The position numbers and the translations under genes were made by a program. Below are positions 35,584-43,662 of a stretch of 64,000 nucleotides of DNA, in pieces; position 1 is the stretch's first letter; the number at the start of each line of letters is the position of its first letter. The notes beneath the pieces are model-generated. The model did not search any database. It was given only the letters and a program-made list of their open reading frames with translations, and was not told the origin of the DNA. Source of the stretch: Symsagittifera roscoffensis (Eukaryota; Xenacoelomorpha; Acoela; Convolutidae); assembly GCF_963678635.1 (NCBI RefSeq), contig NC_087068.1:14327872-14391871 (forward strand), given 5' to 3'.

Positions 35584-35844
35584 CACCGATTACTTGTTGA
35601 AAATGATTTTTATCTATATTGAATTGCTTATTTAAGAGTTCCATCACCTACGCAATGTCCATATTTGGATCATCAACTACTCATTTTTCCATATAAGGTA
35701 ATAATACCTTATATGGAATGTACAGTGAGTCATCTACATTTCCTAATTTCTATAAATTTACTTTATTTTGAAAAATCTACTACTGATCACTTGAGACTCA
35801 GAGCCCCTTGAGAAAAAGAAGGGGCTCTGAGTCTCAAATCAAAA
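35584..35844. promoter_or_regulatory. Divergent spacer with two perfect hairpins
   Basis: Hairpin 1: a 14-bp perfect stem, 35,687-35,700 with 35,705-35,718, loop ATAA (CCATATAAGG core, an SRF CArG-like CC(A/T)6GG sequence). Hairpin 2: a 19-bp perfect stem, 35,791-35,809 with 35,819-35,837, 9-nt loop, ending 7 bases before the ATG at 35,845. A CACCTACGCAATGT box at 35,645 repeats the box of the 32.2-kb CRE array. A TATAAATTTA sequence lies near 35,751. Confidence 0.8.
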
Positions 35845-36384
35845 ATGTATTCACGAAAAGATATCCTTCCCAACTATATTGAATTTGCTAAGAACCAAAA
35901 AAGGATTGGGAGATTTTCTTGGTCTCAAAAACCCTACAACGGAAAAATTTACTTTGAACCTTGCTTCCAATTGCTAAAGAAAAATGAATCTGGACAAATC
36001 GAAAAAACCCAGCAAGTCTATCTTGGTGAGAAAGAAGGGGAAAGGATATCAGCAATACGGAATACTGTTATTCACGATGCTGAAAACTTTGGACTTGTTC
36101 CTGCATTGGAACCCTATTCTGACAAAGACTCAACCATGGAGCAGGAACTTGCAAACTATCATGCGGTGTATGACGTAGCAACATACAAGAAGAGAAGGGT
36201 GTGTGTCACAATCAAGAAGTACAGTGTGAACAAGCCACCCTACATTCAGATTCGACTCTTCACTGCAAAGGAGAACGAAATTTTGAAGCAAGTTCCCTAT
36301 TTCAACTATACTTTGAACGAATTCAAAGAACTTGCCCAAGTCTTGGGATATTTTATGTTTGTTGAGAACTGTAATATTCACTAA
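35845..36384 (+). CDS. Polinton protein with a PC4-like C-terminal half, 179 aa
   Basis: Intact ORF from ATG, MYSRKDILPNYIEF. Residues about 113-170 run strand-strand-strand-helix: RRVCVTIKKYS, YIQIRLFTAKENEI, then FNYTLNEFKELAQVLGYF. This is the order and spacing of the PC4 (p15) ssDNA-binding domain. The N-terminal half (GKIYFEPCFQLLKKN, QVYLGEKEGERISAI) may be a diverged second copy. The next gene shows the same pattern more clearly. By pattern it would bind single-stranded DNA made during protein-primed replication; this is an inference, not a recognised match. Confidence 0.6.
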   Translation: MYSRKDILPNYIEFAKNQKRIGRFSWSQKPYNGKIYFEPCFQLLKKNESGQIEKTQQVYLGEKEGERISAIRNTVIHDAENFGLVPALEPYSDKDSTMEQELANYHAVYDVATYKKRRVCVTIKKYSVNKPPYIQIRLFTAKENEILKQVPYFNYTLNEFKELAQVLGYFMFVENCNIH

Positions 36385-36515
36385 TTTTGTTGAGTGATGT
36401 TATTATAGTAATGTAATTCAAATATTCATCTTCTTGAATCATTTTTTAAAACTTCTTTGAGTTGGAACATTGGTTTTCCAGAAATCTTGTTTTAACGCTT
36501 CAAAATAAATTGGGA

Positions 36516-36884
36516 ATGTTTCATATCGTCTTACAAGAAAAGTCCCAGAATTTTTCACTAACAGTTTTGGAATCTCAAAATTTAACAAAATTGCAAGATT
36601 TGGATACAGAATCACAAATTTCTCAATTTGAGTGGACTTTGCATTATGGAAGACGAAAGATTTTTCTAAGTTATCGTTCAGATATTAAAAAAATAGATCT
36701 TATAGAGTATCGTAGAAAAGGAAACACTTGGAAAAACAATCAGAAATTTCAGTTGAAAAAAAAAGAGTATGATAATTTGGTTGATTTTATCCCCTCAGTT
36801 TTGTCTTATGTAGAAACATTCAAAAAAACTTGTATCATTATTGACGAATACACTGTAGAAAATGAATGTTCAGAAATTGAATGA
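36516..36884 (+). CDS. PC4-like ssDNA-binding protein, 122 aa
   Basis: The frame is open from 36,462, but the first in-frame ATG is 36,516 (MFHIVLQEKSQNF). Residues about 38-100 fit the PC4 transcriptional coactivator fold: beta strands around RRKIFLSYRSD, IDLIEYRRKGNTW and KFQLKKKEYDNL, then the helix VDFIPSVLSYVE. The positions of the aromatic, KxFQL and EYDNL residues resemble the GISL...EQW...L ending of PC4 domains. A role as a replication ssDNA-binding protein or late transcription factor is plausible. It overlaps the next gene by 23 bp. Confidence 0.65.
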   Translation: MFHIVLQEKSQNFSLTVLESQNLTKLQDLDTESQISQFEWTLHYGRRKIFLSYRSDIKKIDLIEYRRKGNTWKNNQKFQLKKKEYDNLVDFIPSVLSYVETFKKTCIIIDEYTVENECSEIE

Positions 36885-37266
36885 AATTCTCAGAAATTTC
36901 GATTTGATAAAACATGACTTTTCATCAAATACAAAAAGAAAAAATTACTTTCTTTGTACCTGTATTGTTTTAGACCCAAACATAAATTTGAAAGAAATGG
37001 ACCAAAAATTTCCTTTTGGGGGTCTAATTGGATACAGAAATTTATGTATGGATTACTTTTTTGCAAATTCAAAAATTTGCAGACTTCATGCAATTTTACA
37101 TGATGCAGCTGGATCTGTGAATTCTACTACTTATAAGTGACCTGGTTATTGTTATGTTTTACCTAGATTTCCAAGTTATTGTTTTCTTGGTCACGTGACT
37201 GGGTTGTTCTTCTGTTTATATGTTAACATTTTTGCTTCATCAGTATATGCATTGTTCGATTGTTAG
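36862..37266 (+). pseudogene. Unrecognised Polinton gene interrupted by TGA
   Basis: ATG at 36,862 (MNVQKLNEILRNFDL), in-frame TGA at 37,138-37,140, then 41 more open codons in the same frame to TAG at 37,264. Before the stop: FPFGGLIGYRNLCMDYFF and CRLHAILHDAAGSV. After it: PGYCYVLPRF and FLGHVTGLFF, then a hydrophobic tail. The sequence character continues across the stop, so I read this as one gene with a nonsense mutation. The LHDAAG motif recalls the HD of phospholipase A2 domains, but the surrounding cysteines are absent. Function unknown. Confidence 0.5.
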
Positions 37267-37305
37267 TTATTCTAACTAAAATTTTCAGCGAAAACAGTTA
37301 CCATC

Positions 37306-37470
37306 ATGAGTCTAGTTGGGAGTTTATCAAAATGGACAAACTGTGGGATTTCTTTTCTTCCTCCCAAAAAATTCAAAACTACATCTCAGTCTGCTTGGTG
37401 TACGAAGCATCTTCATGGAATCAACTGGAACAGTGGCCATGAAAAATATACTAAGCTAATAAAATATTGA
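37306..37470 (+). CDS. Small ORF, 54 aa, possibly the first part of a broken gene
   Basis: ATG at 37,306 gives MSLVGSLSKWTNCGISFLPP and then KKFKTTSQSAWCTKHLHG. It ends where a second frame (37,467-37,730) opens. Neither half looks complete, and the second has no ATG at its beginning, so the two may be one gene with a frameshift near 37,465. Confidence 0.4.
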   Translation: MSLVGSLSKWTNCGISFLPPKKFKTTSQSAWCTKHLHGINWNSGHEKYTKLIKY

Positions 37471-37730
37471 AAAAACTAAAAGCTCCAGAAACGGAGTTTT
37501 TTGCAAAAGGTTATGAAAATTGTAAAATTCTGTCAGTAATTTTGGAAACAAAGGTTACAAACTTGGATGACTACGCATGTCCAAAAGTTCAGAATTTGAT
37601 TTTCAAAGATGAAGAATATGATTGGAGGTGTAGCAACTACCCATTTCGTCATGCAAAAACTCTTCACTGTGCAGAAAGAAAAGCATTTGCATACGGAACA
37701 TGGACTCGATGTTTTTTTAATAAATTGTAA
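37467..37730 (+). pseudogene. Cys/His-rich ORF with HCAERKA motif, probably 3' part of the preceding gene
   Basis: The frame opens without an ATG (the first codon is TTG). It contains DDYACPKVQNLIF, EEYDWRCSNYPFRH and KTLHCAERKAFAYGTW. HCAERKA looks like the Zn-binding CAE/HAE motif of cytidine-deaminase-like enzymes, but no PCxxC partner follows before the stop, so a deaminase call is not justified. Function unknown. Confidence 0.4.
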
Positions 37731-37871
37731 ATTACCTTAATAATTTTGTATTATTGTGTTTTTGAAATTTAAATGTTAATCATTATCAATTTTTTCATTC
37801 CAAAGTTGAGATGGGAGATGAATGTGACAAGCAATTAAATTTAGGAAATTTTGTTTTTGGTGAGGAGAATC

Positions 37872-38075
37872 ATGAACGAAAATTTTGGAAGTTTTTTGGA
37901 CGTACGTTTAATAGATCTCTTTTAGTCTTTATGTGCCAATTTTTTTTACGTAGTTTTAATACTAGCATGTGCAATCGTTCGAATATTGTTATCCACTACA
38001 AGTGAAGAAACAACAGTTTGGGTAGCAATTTTATCAAGTACAGTCGGTTATATTTTACCTTCTCCAAAGCTATGA
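37872..38075 (+). pseudogene. Small two-helix membrane protein before the ATPase, interrupted by TAG
   Basis: ATG at 37,872 (MNENFGSFLDVRLIDLF), in-frame TAG at 37,923-37,925, then open in the same frame to TGA at 38,073: a hydrophobic helix around YVVLILACAIVRIL, STTSEETTVW, a second helix VAILSSTVGYIL and the end PSPKL. Total length is 67 codons. Its stop overlaps the ATPase start (ATGA). A short membrane protein just upstream of the packaging ATPase suggests a virion membrane or vertex component (inference). Confidence 0.6.
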
Positions 38076-38939
38076 ATAAAATAATTTCTACCAAAGAACG
38101 AGTTTTTATTTCGCTAGTTGGACCGAGTGGATCTGGAAAATCACATCTTATTTTTGAGTGGTTAAAAATTGGTACATTTCAACCAAAGTTTGACAAAATT
38201 TTTTATTTTTATCAACATTATCAACCTCTTTATGGACAAATGCAAAGAAAAAACCTGAAGTTTATCCAAGGAGTTGACTTTGAACTGATTGAAAACCTTC
38301 CCAAAAATAGAATCAAAATACCTGTCAATATTTGATGACTCTTGTGAAGAAATTTCAAATTCTAAGCAGTTTGTAAAAGTTGCTACTGCTGGAAGACACA
38401 GGGGACTGAATACAATATATATTAAGCAAAACTTGTTTCATCAAAGCAAATTGGGAAGAGATGTTGAGTTACAAAATACACATATAGTCTTATTCAAGTC
38501 ACCGAGAGATGTTTTACAAATCAATACATTAAGTCAACAACTAGGTCTAGGATCACAATTGAAAGAGTGGTATCAAGATGCAACATCTACTCCTTATGGT
38601 CATTTACTCATTGATTTAACTCCAAAAACAGTTGATTCGCTAAGATATTGCACAAACAGTGGTTCAGTTCCATCAAAGTTTTATCTACCAGCAGGAACAG
38701 AAACTAAGTTTTTGGACGATGAGCATACAATACGTCTCTATACTCCCAATATTTCAAACATTTTCCCAAAAACTTCAAAAACAATTCATCCTCCATTGTC
38801 TAAAAAGTTTCATTCAATTCCTCAGCGAATGTCTAGTGAACTTACTACGGGGCGAGCTAAAGGATCTTCGAACAGTAGTCGTAGTAAAATATCGAAGAGA
38901 AATATCAGAACTCACACGAAGAAGAACTTCACTGCATAA
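38072..38939 (+). pseudogene. FtsK/HerA (A32-like) genome-packaging ATPase, frameshifted
   Basis: Motor that pumps DNA into the capsid in double-jelly-roll viruses and Polintons. The start at 38,072 (MNKIISTKERVFISLVGPSG) is favoured over the earlier open frame because it forms an ATGA overlap with the membrane protein. Walker A is GPSGSGKS (about residues 16-23); Walker B is LSIFDDSCEE. The conserved ATAGRHRGLNTIYIKQNLF and LFKSPRDVLQINTLSQQLG blocks follow. The tail is basic (GRAKGSSNSSRSKISKRN). A frameshift between 38,289 and 38,330, next to an A-run, separates the Walker A and Walker B parts, so the gene is broken as read. Confidence 0.93.
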
Positions 38940-39021
38940 AAGGAGAACTATTTTGAGCTCGCCAAAAGGCTTACAATTAATATCTGTTATCACTCCTTTT
39001 GTCATTAAACGATTGACATAG
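38836..39021 (+). CDS. Possible small basic/hydrophobic ORF overlapping the ATPase tail
   Basis: In a second frame over the ATPase C-terminus the translation reads RREISELTRRRTSLHKRRTI, then SSPKGLQLISVITPFVIKRL and TAG at 39,019-39,021, two bases before the next ATG. A basic stretch followed by a hydrophobic one is plausible for a small structural protein. There is no convincing ATG; the open frame reaches back to 38,659. The start given is only the visible segment. Confidence 0.35.
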   Translation: MNLLRGELKDLRTVVVVKYRREISELTRRRTSLHKRRTILSSPKGLQLISVITPFVIKRLT

Positions 39022-39022
39022 T

Positions 39023-39370
39023 ATGGATCAGTTTATTCTAATTCCTTACTCAATTTATCAATCACAAAGTACACTTCCAAAAAAAACAAAATTGGAACAA
39101 AAGCAAGAAAAAGAGGAGATTGTAACAAAAAAATTTGATTCTTTTTACAGTGCTGTAAATGCAAAGTTGAAAACGAGTAACAATGAGCACCCTATTGATT
39201 TAATTTCGATTTCTCCAAGAATTAGACTAAGTCAGTCAGAAAATATCATATTAGATAATCGAGACACAAAAGAAACAATTGTAGAATTTGTGTGTGCACT
39301 AAAACGAAAGAATACCGACTTTACCGATTTTTACTTTACCATTTTGGAAGCAACTCAAATTCTACCTTAA
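39023..39370 (+). CDS. Unrecognised Polinton protein, 115 aa
   Basis: Intact from ATG: MDQFILIPYSIYQSQSTLPK. It has a central charged, probably coiled segment (KTKLEQKQEKEEIVTKKFDS), then IDLISISPRIRLSQ and a final helical part ending ILEATQILP. It sits between the ATPase and integrase, and its stop lies 4 bases before the integrase ATG. Function unknown; the position suggests a structural or assembly protein. Confidence 0.65.
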   Translation: MDQFILIPYSIYQSQSTLPKKTKLEQKQEKEEIVTKKFDSFYSAVNAKLKTSNNEHPIDLISISPRIRLSQSENIILDNRDTKETIVEFVCALKRKNTDFTDFYFTILEATQILP

Positions 39371-39374
39371 CTTG

Positions 39375-40328
39375 ATGCCAACAAGAATGCCACAGCGAAA
39401 GACAGAGGAACTTGGATCCCTTTCAAAATCTGAAAAAGTAAGTCTGAACAGATTGTATTCTAGGGGTAGAGCTGAGTACGGCTCTGTGCGAAACTTGAGT
39501 AGAGCAAGCGGATTGTCAAAAGAGAAAGTAGAACAGTTTTTTCAAACCAAGACATCGTATACAAAATTTGGTCCCCCAATCAGACGTTTTCGAAGGCTTC
39601 AAGCATTTTCAACATAAATAAATGAAATTTGGTGTATGGATTTGGCATTTGTGGACAAACTAGCGAGTCAAAACAAGGGAGTCAAATATTTATTGGTTGC
39701 TGTTGATGTTTTTTCGCGATTTGTCAGAGTTCAAACAATGAAAACTAAATATGCCAAAGACACTTTGCAAGCTTTCAAAAAAATGATTTCTCGAAAAAAC
39801 ACTCCTGAAAAGCTTTGGGTTGATAAAGGAACGGAATATGGAGGAACTTTCAAAAAATTTTGCAAGGAAAAAAGCATTGAAGTTTACTCGACCATGAGTG
39901 AAACAAAAGCTGCATTTGCAGAGAGAGCTATTCAATCATTAAAACACATAATTTACCGTTACATAGAAGATCATGGTGAAAAATTCATTCACAAGTTGCC
40001 GCAATTTGGGTCTACAAAGAATTGTCGCATCAATAGATCTATTGGGAAATCACCTAGAGATGTCAAGAATACTGATTTCCTCTCAATTCTGTCCAATAAA
40101 CCTATAACAAGGTACAAGAAACTAAAATTCAAAGTTGGAGATAGAGTGAGAATTTCAAAGAATGAAATTCCGTTCCGAAAAGGATATAAACTACAATTTA
40201 CAGATGAAATTTTTGAAATTTCGGTAGTCTCTACAAAACAGCCCCCTACATACATCATCAAAGATCTCGACAAAGAAGAAATTCTGGGAAAATTTTATGA
40301 AAAAGAGCTTAGAAAATGTTCTGATTAA
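39375..40328 (+). pseudogene. Retroviral-type (rve) integrase, one in-frame stop
   Basis: Joins element ends to host DNA. The N-terminal 80 residues hold an HTH-like segment (GSVRNLSRASGLSKEKVEQF) and FGPPIRRFRRLQAF. An in-frame TAA at 39,615-39,617 interrupts, and the same frame continues with EIWCMDLAFVDKL. Catalytic residues by motif are Asp of MDLAFVD, Asp of LWVDKGTEYGG and Glu of AFAERAIQSLK. The C-terminal SH3-like region is FKVGDRVRISKNEIPFRKGY to GKFYEKELRKC. The ORF track of 230 residues after the stop contains the whole catalytic core, so an internal start at 39,636 could give an N-truncated enzyme. The best reading is a single nonsense mutation. Confidence 0.94.
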
Positions 40329-40371
40329 AGGTAAATCATTTTTTAAACTAAATTTCTACCGATCAGTTGTC

Positions 40372-41197
40372 ATGGATTTTTTCACTATTGAGTTGGTTTC
40401 CAACGCTTCTTTTAATTGTTATCCGAATAATAGTCTTAGTTCTTTTACAAATTTTCTACCTGAACAAATACATTTGAAAGGAGAATGGGAGGTTGCTATT
40501 TCAGAAATATCATACCCTTCTTTGTACCAAAATGTTACAGAGGGAAAGTTTTCATTCGTAGATGGTAGAGAAAGTTCTGAGGAGAAAAGAAAGATTGTAC
40601 CGATGAACATTGAACCAGGATTGTATCCAAGAATTGTTGATATAGTTGTAGCCATGAACAGCAAAATTTGAGAACGTCTAGGAGCTCAAGTTTTTGAATA
40701 TAACGGAATCTATGTATCAGTAGATAAAATTACACAAAAAGTTGCTGTTCATTTACCTGAGAGTCAATCAGTGTTCATAATTCAGAGTGCTGATTTGAGC
40801 CACATTTTTGGTTTTGATTTAGAACAAAATCAAACGGGTTATAAGGAAAGGAAAAGGTCCACATTATCCTCAGTATTCTTACGACATTATAAGAATACAT
40901 TCCCTAATGATATACAGTGATAATATAGAATATAACGTAGTTGGTGAAACAAAAACTCCCTTATTTCGTTGTATTCCATTTATCTCCAAAGTGAAGAGTG
41001 GAGATATAATTTCTACAGGACAGTACATGAATTATCAATCCTTTACAAATTTACAGTTTAAAAAGTTGTTGAAAAATTCTTTCCATAGTATCAAGATAGA
41101 GCTAAGAGATAGTACAGGCGAAAAAATTCCTTTTGTGTCCGTAGGAATCACTCGAGTTGTTCTCTTGTTCCGCAAGATTTCGAATAATCATTTTTGA
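40372..41197 (+). pseudogene. Penton-like minor capsid protein, broken
   Basis: Single-jelly-roll vertex protein of Polintons. ATG at 40,372: MDFFTIELVSNASFNCYPNN, then EQIHLKGEWEVAISEISYPS, the characteristic N-terminal strands. An in-frame TGA at 40,669-40,671 is followed by 82 open codons in the same frame (RLGAQVFEYNGIYVSVDK, LSHIFGFDLEQ). A frame change near 40,850, in a purine run, precedes the last part (SLMIYSDNIEYNVVGETK, FHSIKIELRDSTGEKIPF) ending at 41,197. Confidence 0.88.
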
Positions 41198-41214
41198 TTT
41201 AAACTTCATACAAA

Positions 41215-41589
41215 ATGGTTGCTCAAAACTCAGCTGATTTCCCTACTTTTCGAGGACATGCAAGACAGCGTGGAAGAGGTTTTGGAGCTCTTGCACAAAT
41301 TCTTGGGAGAACTGCAATCCCCTTTGTTAAAAAATATATAGTCCCAGCTGCAAAAAGAATTGGGGCAGATTTTTTTGAAATCGCTGCTCCAGAGATTGGG
41401 GAAGTTGTTAGTGGACGTAAAAAACTCAAAACATTTGCAAAAAATGTGGGAACAAAAACAGTTAGGAAACAATTGGGAGGTGGAAAAAAGAAATCTAAGC
41501 GTAGAACTGCTAGAACCAGATCCATTTCTCGAAAAAGTAGATCGAAAAACAGTCGCTCTCGCAAAGACACTTTTGACAATATAAAATGA
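41215..41589 (+). CDS. Basic core (DNA-condensing, adenovirus pVII/pX-like) protein, 124 aa, intact
   Basis: ATG at 41,215, MVAQNSADFPTFRG. A Gly/Arg-rich segment RQRGRGFGALAQ (residues 18-29) is followed by an amphipathic and hydrophobic stretch (GRTAIPFVKKYIVPAAKRIG, ADFFEIAAPEIGEVVSG). The last 35 residues are very basic (KKKSKRRTARTRSISRKSRS). This is the usual layout of the Polinton basic virion protein next to the major capsid gene. The role in genome packing is inferred from composition and position. Its TGA overlaps the capsid ATG (ATGA at 41,586). Confidence 0.82.
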   Translation: MVAQNSADFPTFRGHARQRGRGFGALAQILGRTAIPFVKKYIVPAAKRIGADFFEIAAPEIGEVVSGRKKLKTFAKNVGTKTVRKQLGGGKKKSKRRTARTRSISRKSRSKNSRSRKDTFDNIK

Positions 41590-42914
41590 GTGTGAACCAA
41601 AGTCATTTTTTTGGTACGGGGCTTTTACAAATTCTTCATTGGAGATTTTTGATAAAGTCCCAGTTTTGGAAACAATTATGTCATCTTACACACAAGAAGT
41701 ATTCCCCAGTACTTCTCTGGATGAAAGCAGTATTGAGTTTGAATTTGAAACGGATCGTAATCTCTACTTGGATATGCGTGATACCCATCTTAGCTTAAAG
41801 CTTCAACTATTCAAAGGAAGATTGTTTGATGCTTTCAAAAAAGAAAAAACAGAACATAAAGCAAAATCGGAAGAAGATTCAGATGAGGAACCACAAACTT
41901 ACTTAACTTATGAAAACAATCTGCTACATTCTCTATTCTCCAACTGTGAAGTTTATTTTAACAATACAATGGTTTCCAATGCCATAGGATTATATCCTCA
42001 TAAGGCACAGATATCGAACAAATTCAACTCGTCAGCAGTGAGTAATAAAGGAATTCTTGCTTGTCATGGATACAGTTTTGAAGAAAATCCTGATGCATTT
42101 GATATGTATTCACTCACTGATAGAGCAAATTCCTTGGGAAAGGGATAACTTTTTCACTCTATGGGAGGCTCGCCATTGATTTGTTTCCTTGCGAAAAAAA
42201 CTGTTGCTACCAAATACCAAAGTTCGAATTAAACTTATTCGAGCTAAAACTAATTTTTACATGTTATCTGATAATCCAAATGTCAGTCTGAAAATAGTTG
42301 ATTGTTCGTTGTTTACTAGAAGAATTTTAGTTGCTGAACCTAATCATCAATACTTGCAATGGAATCTGGAAAGAGAACCTGCTCAATACAATTACATGGA
42401 AACTATAGCAAGAACCTTTATCATTCCATCTCGTCAAAACCAATTCATACAAGAAAATATATTCAATAACGCTCCAATAAGAAGAGTAGCTGTTGCAGTG
42501 AATACAAATTCAGCTGTTGCAGGTTGTTTTCATGAAAACCTTTTCAGCTATCAGCAATTTCATATAAGAGAACTTAGAATTATTCGGGGTGGAAGAGCAA
42601 TTGTTTCATTAGATACAACTTCTCCTTGTCGACCTTATGTTACAACAATAAAAGCAATGCAGTTTGCTTCCCACGAAGATTTCCCAGCTCTTCTTATGGA
42701 AGATTTTCAAAATCACTATATTCTAGTTTTTGACTTGACTTCACTACAGGATGCTGCTGAACAGTTGCATTATCCAGAACTTAGTGGAGAAAGCTTGAGA
42801 TTAGAAATGTTTTTCCAGTTTCCCTTGGGGCAAGTAACGGAAGTGATAGTCTTGGGAGAAATACTATCAAATGTTCAAATTGACAAATTCGGAACAGTCG
42901 CTAAAAATGTTTAG
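41586..42914 (+). pseudogene. Double-jelly-roll major capsid protein (hexon-like), three frameshifts
   Basis: Main shell protein of the predicted particle. Start ATG 41,586 (MSVNQSHFFGTG); the frame changes at or just after a T7 run near 41,612 to give IFDKVPVLETIMSSYTQEVF. Further blocks are FEFETDRNLYLDMRDTHLSL, an acidic loop EHKAKSEEDSDEEPQ, NCEVYFNNTMVSNAIGLYPH, then after 42,190 VRIKLIRAKTNFYMLSDNPN, NLEREPAQYNYMETIARTF, IIRGGRAIVSLDTTSPCRPY and LEMFFQFPLGQVTEV. Two more frame changes lie near 42,145 (AAAGGG) and 42,195 (A7). All three are in or beside homopolymers, so sequencing error is a real alternative to decay. It ends in TAG at 42,912-42,914, overlapping the protease ATG. Confidence 0.94.
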
Positions 42915-43641
42915 TTTTTTTGAGTTTTCAGGTTCCTATAAAAATATTGTAGCTCTTTTGGGACTTTTCATTGTGATTGTCTCTGTACTATATATTTTGT
43001 TTTTCTTCAGACCTAAATCTCCAGAAAAATCAGCTAATGAATGTTGTTTAATTGAAAACCCAAGACATTTCTTCAACCTAGACTGTAAATTTGTCCAGTT
43101 CACAAGTTTTGTGTATGGGACTTTGTTGATTCAGTACCTAAATGCGAGTAAGTCAATAACTTTAGCATTTTCCATCCTAAATTACAATATCAAACTTTCT
43201 ATTTCTTTGTTTTAGATGTAAATCAGCTAACATTTGCGAAATTGGATAATTTTTCACTTCTACAAATTATTGAAAGAATTCCTGAACTCAGGTTTAAGTA
43301 CATGGGATCTTACCCCTCTGATAAAGTACCTCAACTAACAAAATACTCATTTTGCAATTGTTAACTCAGCTCCAAGCAATGATAGAGGGGAGCACTGGAT
43401 CATGATGGCTCGATTGGATAAAACTTTCTATTTTTCTGGTTCTTTGGGTCGGAAAAGAACAGCTTATTCCTTTCTAACAAAAAAGTATCGGCGAATGGTT
43501 CCTCGAAAGCTACAAAAAACTGATAATTTGTGTGGATTTTACTCAATTTATTCAGCATTTCTTCTTTTTAAATTCTACCAGACAAACTTGAATAATATTC
43601 ATGATGTGCATGTTTTGAAGTTTATAAGTAATTTTATGTAA
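42907..43641 (+). pseudogene. Adenain-like cysteine protease with N-terminal membrane helix, intron and frameshift
   Basis: Capsid-maturation protease. ATG at 42,907 overlaps the capsid stop. The N-terminus is a membrane helix (VALLGLFIVIVSVLYILFFF), then RPKSPEKSANECC. Exon 1 ends at 43,147; a GT-AG intron of 68 bp (43,148-43,215) joins to VNQLTFAKLDNFSLLQII. A frame change near 43,352 (TTTT) precedes RGEHWIMMARLDK (His of the catalytic triad), FYFSGSLGRKR and DNLCGFYSIYSAF (catalytic Cys), ending at 43,641. The acidic residue expected just before SLG is Gly here, so the triad looks incomplete. Confidence 0.88.
43148..43215 (+). other. Intron in the Polinton protease gene (68 bp)
   Basis: Donor GTAAGT follows AATGCGA and acceptor TTTGTTTTAG precedes ATGTAAATCAG. 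The flanking protein parts read as one protease domain when removed, and the unspliced frame loses all family character. Confidence 0.75.
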
Positions 43642-43662
43642 ATTTGTAGTTTTTTCATTTGT

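Noticed and set aside
37467-37730. Calling a cytidine deaminase from HCAERKA
   Set aside because: The second zinc motif (PCxxC) is missing and the ORF lacks a start codon; the motif alone is too short.
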